Assembly: GCA_949152475.1 (NCBI GenBank)
Contig: OX424558.1
Coordinates: 34,668,651 to 34,732,650 of the forward strand
DNA length: 64,000 nt
Direction: 5' to 3'
Source of the DNA: Terebella lapidaria
Taxonomy: Eukaryota; Annelida; Polychaeta; Terebellida; Terebellidae
The notes under the pieces were generated by a model. It was not told where the DNA came from. It saw only the letters and a program-made list of their open reading frames with translations, and did not search any database. Of the stretch, positions 24,063-36,317 are shown piece after piece; position 1 is the first letter of the stretch, and each line of letters starts with the position of its first letter. The translations under genes were made by a program, and so were the position numbers.

Positions 24063-25094
24063 AATATTTTCTGTTTGAGTTATGTTGTTATGATTACTGG
24101 CATAATTGTTGATTGAGTGAATAAATTATTATTACTATGTTTGATGTTTTTTGATTTCAAAGGTATCACACTGATCAATATTGAGTGAACTGTATACATG
24201 AAATAGTGGAGATAAGAATGGAAAAACTTCGATAGATCTCAGATCAAATCAAGATTAGGAAATTCGTAAGAATCAACATGGAGTGTCATTAGCATTCTTA
24301 AAGAAGAAATCTGAACTAATTGATATCAGTTTAGTTACTATGAAATGAATAGTCAATAAAATAAACAGACTCTCAACAGTATCAACGTTATGAGCTACGT
24401 CAGAAGCAATATGCAACCTCATTACTAATCCTGACACCAATGCAAAGCTATCTGAATGAACGTTACTGTATGCCTATAAGTGTGTGTTAACCTGGCGGCA
24501 ATGTAATTGATTGGCATTGTGAAATTATTGATTACTCCATCAGCATTAATGTATATGTTGGAACAATATATAGAGTTTGTTGTGTGTACTGTATTGAAAT
24601 ATTTTTGTCAAACACTGTACAATCGAAAATTTGCTTTAAATCCCTGTAAAGATTTCATACACAAAAATTGATTCAAAAGTTATTGAGTATTTTGCCACTT
24701 GTAATATGTATATTATTGACAGTTTCTGGACGAACTTTAATGAAGTTTGGGACATACATGTTTGTGTAAAAATTAACAAAGTTAAAGTAAAATATGCTGT
24801 GATTTCAGTTGACATATTATGTGGTCAATTACTGTTATTCATGGAGTTCGTTATAATATAGCCTGCAATTGGGGATCAGAGTACCTAGCTAATCATCTGA
24901 GTACAAATCAAATGTACGAAAAGACTTTGAGGATCAAAGATATTTCCAATTACAATTCATTGTGAGTATTAGCTCATCAAATGAGTCGAGAACATAGAAC
25001 CTGAGAAAAACTGTGAAAATACAATATGTATATATACTGTAGAGTCACATTCTGCATCATATCTCCCACATGACAGTTATTGAATCAAAACAAA

Positions 25095-25642
25095 ATGGCA
25101 AATATTACAAGAACAATCATTCCAAACGTTTCCATGGACAGTGAGTCTGCGTTTTCTTGTGACGATAACGGCAGTTACGGTAGTTTACCAGAAGGTTCTT
25201 TCGGGTTGACGGATTCTCACGTTTGGATGCTGAATCAAACGTTACCAGGAATCCATTTGAGTCATTTCGCCATCAAGGTCCTCTCCCACATTCTGTATTT
25301 GATGATTCATCAAGCTTTTCTTGTTCACCAATGAGTCAAAGAACTTCATCCAAATGCAGCCTAGAAAACAGCACACACATCTACATCAACGTGCTGGATC
25401 AAACCAGCATTCTTCAAGATGCCACAAATCATTGTAAGGATAGTGGTCTCGGCCCAAGAACTGCTGGAGATGGCAAAGAAGATTCCAACCACCAGTGCCA
25501 AGGAATCACTGACCATCTACTGGCTTATGAACTGCCCACTCCTAAACGAAGGAACATTGCCAATAATTTGAAGAAAATTGGCAGGTTTCTCCATGGTAAA
25601 ACCACACACAATTTCGAAATGGAAACCTTGGCTGTTCTGTGA
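25095..25642 (+). pseudogene. Array gene, frameshifted copy (duplicate of the preceding unit)
   Basis: Carries the same +2 bp lesion at 25,217-25,221 and the same downstream changes as the copy 1,580 bp to the left, with one further change S26G. An already broken gene was duplicated. Confidence 0.88.
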
Positions 25643-26676
25643 AATATTTTCTGTTTGAGTTATGTTGTTATGATTACTGGCATAATTGTTGATTGAGTGA
25701 ATAAATTATTATTACTATGTTTGATGTTTTTTGATTTCAAAGGTATCACACTGATCAATATTGAGTGAACTGTATACATGAAATAGTGGAGATAAGAATG
25801 GAAAAACTTCGATAGATCTCAGATCAAATCAAGATTAGGAAATTCGTAAGAATCAACATGGAGTGTCATTAGCATTCTTAAAGAAGAAATCTGAACTAAT
25901 TGATATCAGTTTAGTTACTATGAAATGAATAGTCAATAAAATAAACAGACTCTCAACAGTATCAACGTTATGAGCTACGTCAGAAGCAATATGCAACCTC
26001 ATTACTAATCCTGACACCAATGCAAAGCTATCTGAATGAACGTTACTGTATGCCTATAAGTGTGTGTTAACCTGGCGGCAATGTAATTGATTGGCATTGT
26101 GAAATTATTGAATACTCCATCAGCATTAATATATATGTTGGAACAATATATAGAGTTATTGTGTGTACTGTATTGAAATATTTTTGTCAAACACTGTACA
26201 ATCGAAAATTTGCTTTAAATCCCTGTAAAGATTTCATACACAAAAATTGATTCAAAAGTTATTGAGTATTTTGCCACTTGTAATATGTATATTATTGACA
26301 GTTTCTGGACGAGCTTTAATGAAGTTTGGGACATACATGTTTGTGTAAAATTAACAAAGTTAAAGTAAAATATGCTGTGATTTCAGTTGACATAATATGT
26401 GGTCAATTACTGTTATTCATGGAGTTCGTTACAATATACTCTGATTGCAATTGGGGATCAGAGTACCTAGCTAATCATCTGAGTACAAATCAAATGTACG
26501 AAAAGACTTTGAGGATCAAAGATATTTCCAATTACAATTCATTGTGAGTATGAGCTCATCAAATGAGTCGAGAACATAGAACCTGAGAAAAACTGTGAAA
26601 ATACAATATGTATATATACTGTAGAGTCACATTCTGCATCATATCTCCCACATGACAGTTATTGAATCAAAACAAA

Positions 26677-27222
26677 ATGGCAAATATTACAAGAACAATC
26701 ATTCCAAACGTTTCCATGGACAGTGAGTCTGCGTTTTCTTGTAACGATGACAGCAGTTACGGTAGTTTACCAGAAGGTTCTTTCGGGTTGACGGATTCTG
26801 CTTTGGATGCTGAATCAAACGTTACCAGGAATCCATTTGAGTCATTTCGCCATCAAGGTCCTCTCCCACATTCTGTATTTGATGATTCATCAAGCTTTGC
26901 TTGTTCACCAATGAGTCAAAGAACTTCATCCAAATGCAGCCTAGAAAACAGCACACACATCTACATCAACGTGCTGGATCAAACCAGCATTCTTCAAGAT
27001 GCCACAAATCATTGTAAGGATAGTGGTCTCGGCCCAAGAACTGCTGGAGATGGCAAAGAAGATTCCAACCACCAGTGCCAAGGAATCACTGACCATCTAC
27101 TGGCTTATGAACTGCCCACACCTAAACGAAGGAACATTGCCAAGAATTTGAAGAAAATTGGCAAGTTTCTCCATGGTAAAACCACACACAATTTCGAAAT
27201 GGAAACCTTGGCTGTTCTGTGA
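26677..27222 (+). CDS. Array gene, intact copy, central subfamily
   Basis: Same protein as at 17,265 and 21,927; a silent change at Thr148 (ACA) distinguishes it. Confidence 0.72.
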   Translation: MANITRTIIPNVSMDSESAFSCNDDSSYGSLPEGSFGLTDSALDAESNVTRNPFESFRHQGPLPHSVFDDSSSFACSPMSQRTSSKCSLENSTHIYINVLDQTSILQDATNHCKDSGLGPRTAGDGKEDSNHQCQGITDHLLAYELPTPKRRNIAKNLKKIGKFLHGKTTHNFEMETLAVL

Positions 27223-28263
27223 ACTATTTTCTGTTTGAGTTATGTTGTTATGATTACTGGCATATTTGTTGATTGGGTGAATAAATTATTATTACTATGT
27301 TTGATGTTTTTCGATTTCAAGGTATCACACCGACCAATATTGAGTGAACTGTATACATGAAATAGTGGAGATAAGAATGGAAAAACTTCGATAGATCTCA
27401 GATCGAATCAAGATTAGGAAATTCGTAAGAATCAACATGGAGTGTCATTAGCATTCCTCAAAACATTTATGGGAAGAAATCTGAACTAATTGATATCAGT
27501 TTAGTTACTATGAAATGAATAGTCAATAAAATAAACAGACTCTCAACAGTATCAACGTTATGAGCTACGTCAGAAGCAATATGCAACCTCATTACTAATC
27601 CTGACACCAATGCAAAGCTATCTGAATGAACGTTACTGTATGCCTATAAGTGTGTGTTAACCTGGCGGCAATGTAATTGATTGGCATTGTGAAATTATTG
27701 ATTACTCCATCAGCATTAATGTATATGTTGGAACAATATATATAGTTGTTGTGTGTACTGTATTGAAATATTTTTGTCAAACACTGTACAATCGAAAATT
27801 TGCTTTAAATCCCTGTAAAGATTTCATACACAAAAATTGATTCAAAAGTTATTGAGTATTTTGCCACTTGTAATATGTATATTATTGACAGTTTCTGGAC
27901 GAACTTTAATGAAGTTTGGGACATACATGTTTGTGTAAAAATTAACAAAGTTAAAGTAAAATATGCTGTGATTTCAGTTGACATATTATGTGGTCAATTA
28001 CTGTTATTCATGGAGTTCGTTACAATATAGCCTGCAATTGGGGATCAGAGTACCTAGCTAATCATCTGAGTACAAATCAAATGTACGAAAAGACTTTGAG
28101 GATCAAAGATATTTCCAATTACAATTCATTGTGAGTATGAGCTCATCAAATGAGTCGAGAACATAGAACCTGAGAAAAACTGTGAAAATACAATATGTAT
28201 ATATACTGTAGAGTCACATTCTGCATCATATCTCCCACATGACAGTTATTGAATCAAAACAAA

Positions 28264-28809
28264 ATGGCAAATATTACAAGAACAATCATTCCAAACGTTT
28301 CCATGGACAGTGATTCTGCGTTTTCTTGTGACGATGACAGCAGTTACGGTAGTTTACCAGAAGGTTCTTTCGGGTTGACTGATTCTGCTTTGGATGCTGA
28401 ATCAAACGTTACCAGGAATCCATTTGAGTCATTTCGCCATCAAGGTCCTCTCCCACATTCTGTATTTGATGATTCATCAAGCTTTGCTTGTTCACCAATG
28501 AGTCAAAGAACTTCATCCAAATGCAGCCTAGAAAACAGCACACACATCTACATCAACGTGCTGGATCAAACCAGCATTCTTCAAGATGCCACAAATCATT
28601 GTAAGGATAGTGGTCTCGGCCCAAGAACTGCTGGAGATGGCAAAGAAGATTCCAACCACCAGTGCCAAGGAATCACTGACCATCTACTGGCTTATGAACT
28701 GCCCACTCCTAAACAAAGGAACATTGCCAAGAATTTGAAGAAAATTGGCAAGTTTCTCCATGGTAAAACCACACACAATTTCGAAATGGAAACCTTGGCT
28801 GTTCTGTGA
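28264..28809 (+). CDS. Array gene, intact copy, central subfamily
   Basis: V46E, S103T, G145E and R151Q; residue 17 is back to Asp. Confidence 0.72.
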   Translation: MANITRTIIPNVSMDSDSAFSCDDDSSYGSLPEGSFGLTDSALDAESNVTRNPFESFRHQGPLPHSVFDDSSSFACSPMSQRTSSKCSLENSTHIYINVLDQTSILQDATNHCKDSGLGPRTAGDGKEDSNHQCQGITDHLLAYELPTPKQRNIAKNLKKIGKFLHGKTTHNFEMETLAVL

Positions 28810-29851
28810 ACTATTTTCTGTTTGAGTTATGATTGTTATGATTACTGGCATATTTGTTGATTGGGTGAATAAATTATTATTACTATGTTTGATGTTTTTC
28901 GATTTCAAGGTATCACACTGACCAATATTGAGTTAACTGTATACATGAAATAGTGGAGATAAGAATGGAAAAACTTCGAAAAGATCTCAGATCAAACCAA
29001 GATTAGGAAATTCGTAAGAATCAACATGGAGTGTCATTAGCATTCCTCAAAACATTTATGGGAAGAAATCTGAACTAATTGATATCAGTTTAGTTACTAT
29101 GAAATGAATAGTCAATAAAATAAACAGACTCTCAACAGTATCAACGTTATGAGCTACGTCAGAAGCAATATGCAACCTCATTACTAATCCTGACACCAAT
29201 GCAAAGCTATCTGAATGAACGTTACTGTATGCCTATAAGTGTGTGTTAACCTGGCGGCAATGTAATTGATTGGCATTGTGAAATTATTGATTACTCCATC
29301 AGCATTAATATATATGTTGGAACAATATATAGAGTTATTGTGTGTACTATATTGAAATATTTTTGTCAAACACTGTACAATCGAAAATTTGCTTTAAATC
29401 CCTGTAAAGATTTCATACACAAAAAATGATTCAAAAGTTATTGAGTATTTTGCCACTTGTAATATGTATATTATTGACAGTTTCTGGACGAACTTTAATG
29501 AAGTTTGGGACATACATGTTTGTGTAAAATTAACAAAGTTAAAGTAAAATATGCTGTGATTTCAGTTGACATATTATGTGGTCAATTACTGTTATTCATG
29601 GAGTTCGTTACAATATAGCTTGCAATTGGGGATCAGAGTACCTAGCTAATCATCTGAGTACAAATCAAATGTACGAAAAGACTTTGAGGATCAAAGATAT
29701 TTCCAATTACAATTCATTGTGAGTATGAGCTCATCAAATGAGTCGAGAACATAGAACCTGAGAAAAACTGTGAAAATACAATATGTATATATACTGTAGA
29801 GTCACATTCTGCATCATATCTCCCACATGACAGTTATTGAATCAAAACAAA

Positions 29852-30397
29852 ATGGCAAATATTACAAGAACAATCATTCCAAACGTGTCCATGGACAGTG
29901 ATTCTGCGTTTTCTTGTGACGATGACAGCAGTTACGGTAGTTTACCAGAAGGTTCTTTCGGGTTGACGGATTCTGCTTTGGATGCTGTATCAAACGTTAC
30001 CAGGAATCCATTTGAGTCATTTCGCCATCAAGGTCCTCTCCCACATTCTGTATTTGATGATTCATCAAGCTTTGCTTGTTCACCAATGAGTCAAAGAACT
30101 TCATCCAAATGCAGCCTAGAAAACAGCACACACATCTACATCAACGTACTGGATCAAACCAGCATTCTTCAAGATGCCACAAATCATTGTAAGGATAGTG
30201 GTCTCGGCCCAAGAACTGCTGGAGATGGCAAAGAAGATTCCAACCACCAGTGCCAAGGAATCACTGACCATCTACTGGCTTATGAACTGCCCACTTCTAA
30301 ACAAAGGAACATTGCCAAGAATTTGAAGAAAATTGGCAAGTTTCTCCATGGTTAAACCACACACAATTTCGAAATGGAAACCTTGGCTGTTCTGTGA
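29852..30397 (+). pseudogene. Array gene, nonsense copy at the subfamily boundary
   Basis: Lys168 AAA is TAA (stop at 30,353-30,355), giving 167 residues; the last 14 residues are lost but the basic segment remains, so some function is possible. It combines V46 of the outer type with T103/E145 of the central type, plus P149S and R151Q. Confidence 0.7.
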
Positions 30398-31432
30398 ACT
30401 ATTTTCTGTTTGAGTTATGTTGCTATGATAACTGGCATATTTGTTGATTGGGTGAATAAATTATTATTACTATGTATGATGTTTTTCGATTTCAAGGTAT
30501 CACACTGACCAATATTGAGTGAACTGTATACATGAAATAGTGGAGATAAGAATGGAAAAACTTCGATAGATCTCAGATCAAATCAAGATTAGGAAATTCG
30601 TAAGAATCAACATGGAGTGTCATTAGCATTCCTCAAAACATTTATGGGAAGAAATCTGAACTAATTGATATCAGTTTAGTTACTATGAAATGAATAGTCA
30701 ATAAAATAAACAGACTCTCAACAGTATCAACGGTCAGAAGCAATATGAAACCTCATTACTAATCCTGACACCAATGCAAAGCTATCTGAACGAACGTTAC
30801 TGTATGCCCATAAGTGTGTGTTAACCTGACGGCAATGTAAGTGATTGGCATTGTGAAATTATTGATTACTCCATCAGCATTAATATATATGTTGGAACAA
30901 TATATAGACTTATTGTTTGTACTATATTGAAATATTTTTATCAAACACTGTACAATCGAAAATTTGCTTTAAATCCCTGTAAAGATTTCATACGCAAAAA
31001 TTGATTCAAAAGTTATTGAGTATTTTGCCACTTGTAATATGTATATTATTAACAGTTTCTGGACGAACTTTAATGAAGTTTGGGACATACATGTTTGTGT
31101 AAAAATTAACAAAGTTAAAGTAAAATATGCTGTGATTTCAGTTGACATATTATGTGGTCAATTACTGTTATTCATGGAGTTCGTTACAATATACTCTGAT
31201 TGCAATAGGGGAAGCAGAGTATCTAGCTAATCATCTGAGTACAAATCAAATGTACGAAAAGACTTTGAGGATCAAAGATATTTCCAATTACAATTCATTG
31301 TGAGTATGAGCTCATCAAATGAGTCGAGAACATAGAACCTGAGAAAAACTGTGAAAATACAATATGTATATATACTGTAGAGTCACATTCTGCATCATAT
31401 CTCCCACATGACAGTTATTGAATCAAAACAAA

Positions 31433-31978
31433 ATGGCAAATATTACAAGAACAATCATTCCAAACGTTTCCATGGACAGTAATTCTGCGTTTTCTTGTGA
31501 CGATGACAGCAGTTACGGTAGTTTACCAGAAGGTTCTTTCGGGTTGACGGATTCTGCTTTGGATGCTGTATCAAACGTTACCAGGAATCCATTTGAGTCA
31601 TTTCGCCATCAAGGTCCTCTCCCACATTCTGTATTTGATGATTCATCAAGCTTTGCTTGTTCACCAATGAGTCAGAGAACTTCATCCAAATGCAGCCTAG
31701 AAGACAGCACACACATCTACATCAACGTGCTGGATCAATCCAGCATTCTTCAAGATGCCACAAATCATTGTAAGGATAGTGGTCTCGGCCCAAGAACTGC
31801 TGGAGATGGCAAAGAAGATTCCAACCACCAGTGCCAAGGAATCACTGACCATCTACTGGCTTATGAACTGCCCACTCCTAAACGAAGGAACATTGCCAAG
31901 AATTTGAAGAAAATTGGAAAGTTTCTCCATGGTAAAACCACACACAATTTCGAAATGGAAACCTTGGCTGTTCTGTGA
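31433..31978 (+). CDS. Array gene, intact copy (hybrid type)
   Basis: Outer-type V46 and S103 with central-type E145; also D17N and N91D. Last copy before the first LINE-bearing unit. Confidence 0.72.
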   Translation: MANITRTIIPNVSMDSNSAFSCDDDSSYGSLPEGSFGLTDSALDAVSNVTRNPFESFRHQGPLPHSVFDDSSSFACSPMSQRTSSKCSLEDSTHIYINVLDQSSILQDATNHCKDSGLGPRTAGDGKEDSNHQCQGITDHLLAYELPTPKRRNIAKNLKKIGKFLHGKTTHNFEMETLAVL

Positions 31979-32783
31979 ACTATTTTCTGTTTGAGTTATG
32001 TTGTTATGATTACTGGCATATTTGTTGATTGGGTGAATAAATTATTATTACTATGTATGATGTTTTTCGATTTCAAGGTATCCCACTGACCAATATTGAG
32101 TGAACTGTATACATGAAGTAGTGGAGATAAAAATGGAAAAACTTTGATAGATCTCAGATCAAATCAAAATTAGGAAATTCGTAAGAATCAACATGGAGTG
32201 TCATTAGCATTCCTCAAAACATTTATGGGAAGAAATCTGAACTAATTGATATCAGTTTAGTTACTATGAAATGAATAGTCAATAAAATAAACAGACTCTC
32301 AACAGTATCAACGGTCAGAAGCAATATGAAACCTCATTACTAATCCTGACACCAATGCAAAGCTATCTGAACGAACGTTACTGTATGCCCATAAGTGTGT
32401 GTTAACCTGACGGCAATGTAAGTGATTGGCATTGTGAAATTATTGATTACTCCATCAGCATTAATATATATGTTGCAACAATATATAGAGTTATTGTGTG
32501 TACTATATTGGAATATATTTTTGTCAAACACTGTACAATCGAAAATTTGCTTTATATCCCTGTAAAGATTTCATACACAAAAATTGATTCAAAAGTTATT
32601 GAGTATTTTGCCACTTGTAATATGTATATTATTAATAGTTTCTGGACGAATTTTAATGAAGTTTGGGACATACATGTTTGTGTAAAAATTAACAAAGTTA
32701 AAGTAAAATATGCTGTGATTTCAGTTATATAATTTATATAATTTATTCTCAAAAGTCACCCCTGGCTGGGGCATTGGAGAACA

Positions 32784-32880
32784 TAAAAAAAACAAAACAA
32801 AACAAAACAAACAAAAAACAAAAAAACACACACACACGAAGGCACACACACATGCGCAAATGTAAAAAAAAAAAAAAAAA
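32784..32880. repeat. Low-complexity tract in the LINE 3' region
   Basis: AAAAC repeats, a CA run and a long A run (plus-strand view). The equivalent tracts at about 45,543, 49,286 and 51,603 differ in the number of AAAAC repeats and the length of the A run, so they can serve as copy markers. Confidence 0.85.
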
Positions 32881-33389
32881 AGGACCTGCAAATGTAACAT
32901 GTTGGGTACAATTATACACATATAGGCAGCAAAGAAGTCATTGACCAATACAATGTTGCAATCACAAGATAACTATATAAATGCGAGAAAGCGTTCTATC
33001 GAGGACGGAGATCCAATTCAGCTGTAATCACACGAATTAATTTCGCTAGACCTTTCAGTAATTTACGCTTCTGGCTATTAAACAATTCTGACATTTTAAG
33101 TGAGTTGGGTCGGACACGGTAGTAATTAGTGAGAAACAGCTTTCTAGACTCTTTAAAATTTTTGCATTGGAATACATAATGGAATTCATCCCCAATTTCT
33201 ACAGAGTTACACAAGTGACACGAGTGACTAACAGATTTATCATAGATATTTTTGACAACAGGTAGGTTACTATTACGACATCTGAATCTACATAGAGTAA
33301 TGGCATCTTTACGGTCTAAAAGAGACATATACTGTTCCATGGCTAAATTCTTTTTAAAAATTCTATAGTTTATTTTATACATCACCAAT

Positions 33390-33558
33390 CTAAACTACTA
33401 CATGCTCCTTTTCGATCCTTTGGATCGTTCTGGATAGAAATTCGCGTACTGAAAGCAAGGCACGATCGTCTGCCTGCATGACTCGAGCGCTCCTTTTGCC
33501 GCCAAAACCGCCGCGCATATGCGCGCGCAGCTGCGCAGAAGCTTCACTTTTCTGTCCA
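33390..33558 (+). repeat. DIRS left inverted terminal repeat
   Basis: 169 bp, reverse complement of 39,501-39,669; I found no mismatch by eye. The outer tip 33,371-33,389 is not in the right repeat but is complemented in the internal region near 39,360. Confidence 0.95.
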
Positions 33559-33968
33559 CCGCCATTTTTGCTTGGCAGCTTTGGATTTTGGTTCCCGGTG
33601 AATTCGTAGAATTTAGTCTGCAAACTAGACTTTTGCGATATATTCTTACGGAATTTCACCTGCCACGTTCATAGACATCGTTTTGTGTCTATTTGGATAA
33701 GTATTGGTCGATAGTTTGTTACTTGCTAGATCGTCAGCGATTTGTATAGCCAGTTCACCCTATTATCGTCCATCCGTCGTACTTGATAGTGTACTTGTTG
33801 TTTACATTTATCAATAGTTCTACGTTAATTTTCTACTGTATATATTTTGTAAACGTATACTGTAGTTTATATATTCGTAGTCCTCTTAGGGTTCTTTTTC
33901 AGCGCGGTCTCAGGTTTGCGTATTTTGCCCGCCCTGTTACTGTGTGTGGTTAGTTCCCTTTCGTGATC
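33559..33968 (+). other. DIRS leader region
   Basis: Between the left repeat and the gag ATG. T-rich with no convincing ORF; likely holds the promoter and untranslated leader, but I recognise no core element. Confidence 0.5.
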
Positions 33969-36054
33969 ATGACTTCACAATCCTCCCTTGGTACCGGTGC
34001 CATGGACGAACGTCCATGCCCGAAGTGTCTGGTCAATACCCTCCGAGGAGGGGAGAAACACAGTTTGTGTTTCGACTGTTTAGACCATGGCCCGGTATCT
34101 ATGGAGGATTTGAGGTGTGATCTGTGCCGTTTCTGGCGTCCCTCTTCCTTCGTGCAGGCGACTGCAAAGTATTCCGAAGCCTCGTTGGCTCGTCGGGATG
34201 CTTTGAGGCTTGCGGAAGCTTCGGCTCCGCAAGTCCGCCAGTCGCCCATGGAGGTGGAGACTCCGCCTGTGACGGCACAGATTGCATCCGGTGTTAGCCA
34301 GCCCCTGGGGCTAACACAGGACATGGTCAACGCGGCTGTGCAATCCTTCTTTGCACAGTCGTTATCGTCCCTTCAGGGTCCCCTCCTGCCGGGTCTCTCA
34401 TCCCTGCTTGGACAGGGAGTCCCGGCCGGTTCTTCGGCTGCCCCTTCGTCGCAGGGAGAGCTTGCTCCCCCTGCTGGCAAGAAGTCGAAATCTTCTAAGA
34501 AGAAGGTTTCAGTTCTTGCCAAGGCGAAAGCAGCCAAGGAACCGCACTCCACCTTCGTCGTCCCTCAGTCGGGGTCGATCGAGGTGGAGGGGTCCGTCGT
34601 CTCTTCCCCTGGGCCTTCCAAGAAGAGGAAGCGTGCTTCCTCTAAGCGCCGTGGTGCTGAGACCACATCGATTTTCGATGTGGCTCAGGCTTCGTCCGAC
34701 CTCTCGGTGGGCGACGATCAGGCTTCGGGCTTCGATCGGCGGAGCATCTTGGATGGCTCATTCGGGTCCTCGGTCTCGAGGTTCGAGGGGGAAGAGTTCC
34801 CCTTGTTTGGGGGTGAGGCTCTCGATCGTTCGTGCGATCGGGAGTCTTCACTTGGCGGTCGTGCTCCTGGTCCTCGATCAGGGCACGATCGGGCGGGTGG
34901 TGCTGGGGTCGTTCCTCATGACCACTCAAGTCCTGTGTACGCGGATGTAAGTCGCCGGACGGGCGCGATCGCTGAGCAGGCATTCCCTCGCCCGTCCTTT
35001 GATGTACCCTTGGGGTCATCGAGGTCTTCGATCGGACCTGTGAGGTCCAACGATCGGGGGGGTCGAGTGGAAGCTGATCAGGAGTCGTCCTCCTCGGAGG
35101 ATGAGACTTCCGATCAGGCCGGGGGTTCTAACTTCCGGTGGGCTTTGGAGTCGGTCGCAAGGCGTATGGACTTGCCGATCGATGCTCCAGGGCCCTCACG
35201 GGGAACCGGTAGGTTCGCGTCGGCGCCAGTTCGTCGGCCGATCCGGCTCCCTGTGGCTCCCGCGTTGGTCAAGTCCTTCGACAAGATCAACAAGGGAGTT
35301 ACGGCTAAGAAGGATGTGGCTCGTACGGAGTCGACATTCCCGACTAGCCGTGTTCGACCTGAGTCGATCGACACCTATCGGACTGTAGAGTCCGAGGGTG
35401 GACATCAGACTTCCGTCCCGGTCGAAGACCGTAACCTTCACCTGCTTTCCCGGAAGCAGGGTACGGTCTGGTCAGCTTATGTGAAAAAGGCTCGCCTTTC
35501 TCACTGGCAGACGCTGTCTCATCAGTTGATGGGGCAGCTCTCGTTGACGGATCACCTGACCACCTTGGTTCAGGAGTTTGTGGACGAGGCGGATCTGGAG
35601 GAGGGGAGTCGCGCCAACATTCATGCAGCACTCGGCGTCTTGGCCGGAGTGGTCCATGCTGCTGAGCGTGACAGTGCGCACAATTGGATCTCACCATGCG
35701 TGATGCCGATCTCCGTCTGCTTGACGTGTCCGCTACGGACGTCGCTGAGCTACGTGGGAGGCCGCTTTTCTCAGGCTATACGCCAACCTCTCTCGATCGG
35801 ATATTTCCGTCATGCGGGAACATCTCCGGGATGAGGCTATGGCCAAGGCTTTGCTTGGGAAGTCGGCGGGGTCTGGGACAGGCAAGAAGACCAAGGGTCA
35901 GAAGCCTGCCCAACCTCAGGCACCACATGCACCCGCTTCTGCGCAGCCGCCCTTTCGGGGGGCGCAGCCTCCCCCTCCCCAGGGGGATGGCAAGCGTGGA
36001 GGCAAAGGGGGTGGACGCTTCAAAGGCAAAGGGAAATCTTCTGCTAAGAAGTGA
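33969..36054 (+). pseudogene. DIRS gag-like ORF1 with two apparent frameshifts
   Basis: Starts at ATG 33,969 and reads open to 35,834 in one frame, but matching sequence changes frame twice: near 35,677 (GTGCGCACAATTGG, apparently 2 extra bases) into DLTMRDADLRLLDVSATD, and near 35,775 (apparently 1 base lost) into SRSDISVMREHLRDEAMAK, which ends at 36,054 in a Gly/Lys-rich basic tail. N-terminal CX2C pairs at residues 17/20, 34/37 and 50/53 suggest zinc binding; Lys-rich stretches near residues 173-195 resemble nuclear localisation signals. The role would be nucleoprotein formation. The frameshifts are inferred from the sense of the three frames, not from an alignment. Confidence 0.7.
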
Positions 36055-36067
36055 CTCGTTGCGGGAA

Positions 36068-36317
36068 AGCGTAGGCTCTGTGGAAGGTTCAGTTCTGTCG
36101 GAATTCGATCTTCCACAACCTGGTCCAGTCGGCGGACGCCTGGCTCAGTTCGTCCAGAACTGGAGCGATCTGGCGTCGTCAGACAATTCAGTCGTGGCAT
36201 GGGTGAAGTTCGGTCTCACCTTCAGATGAGAGGCTGGAAAACCACCGATCAGACCCAAAGCGTGGTTCTTCCCTGTGCCCGGCGATCGGGAAAAAGTTTC
36301 AGCTTCTGCAGCACGAG
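36068..36317 (+). pseudogene. Probable N-terminal part of DIRS pol, out of frame
   Basis: One frame reads PVGGRLAQFVQNWSDLASS up to a stop at 36,227-36,229; the RT frame is open alongside and carries KKFQLLQHEVQQLLEKRAIE. The two together look like one polypeptide broken by an indel near 36,226. Confidence 0.5.

Noticed and set aside
1..32726. CRISPR-like or prokaryotic repeat array
   Set aside because: Units are 1.58 kb with ORFs and eukaryotic signals; no short repeats with unique spacers.
32721..32948. Minus-strand Phe/Cys-rich ORFs over the LINE 3' region
   Set aside because: Produced by T-runs and GT repeats; reading length varies with tract length between copies.
33390..33659. Minus-strand ORF at the DIRS left end and its twin at 39,358-39,669
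   Set aside because: Both lie in the inverted terminal repeats and share sequence only because the repeats do.
34351..34950. Long ORFs in other frames of DIRS gag (199, 125, 126, 117 codons)
   Set aside because: GC-rich sequence has few chance stops; these read as Arg/Pro/Ser-rich shadows.
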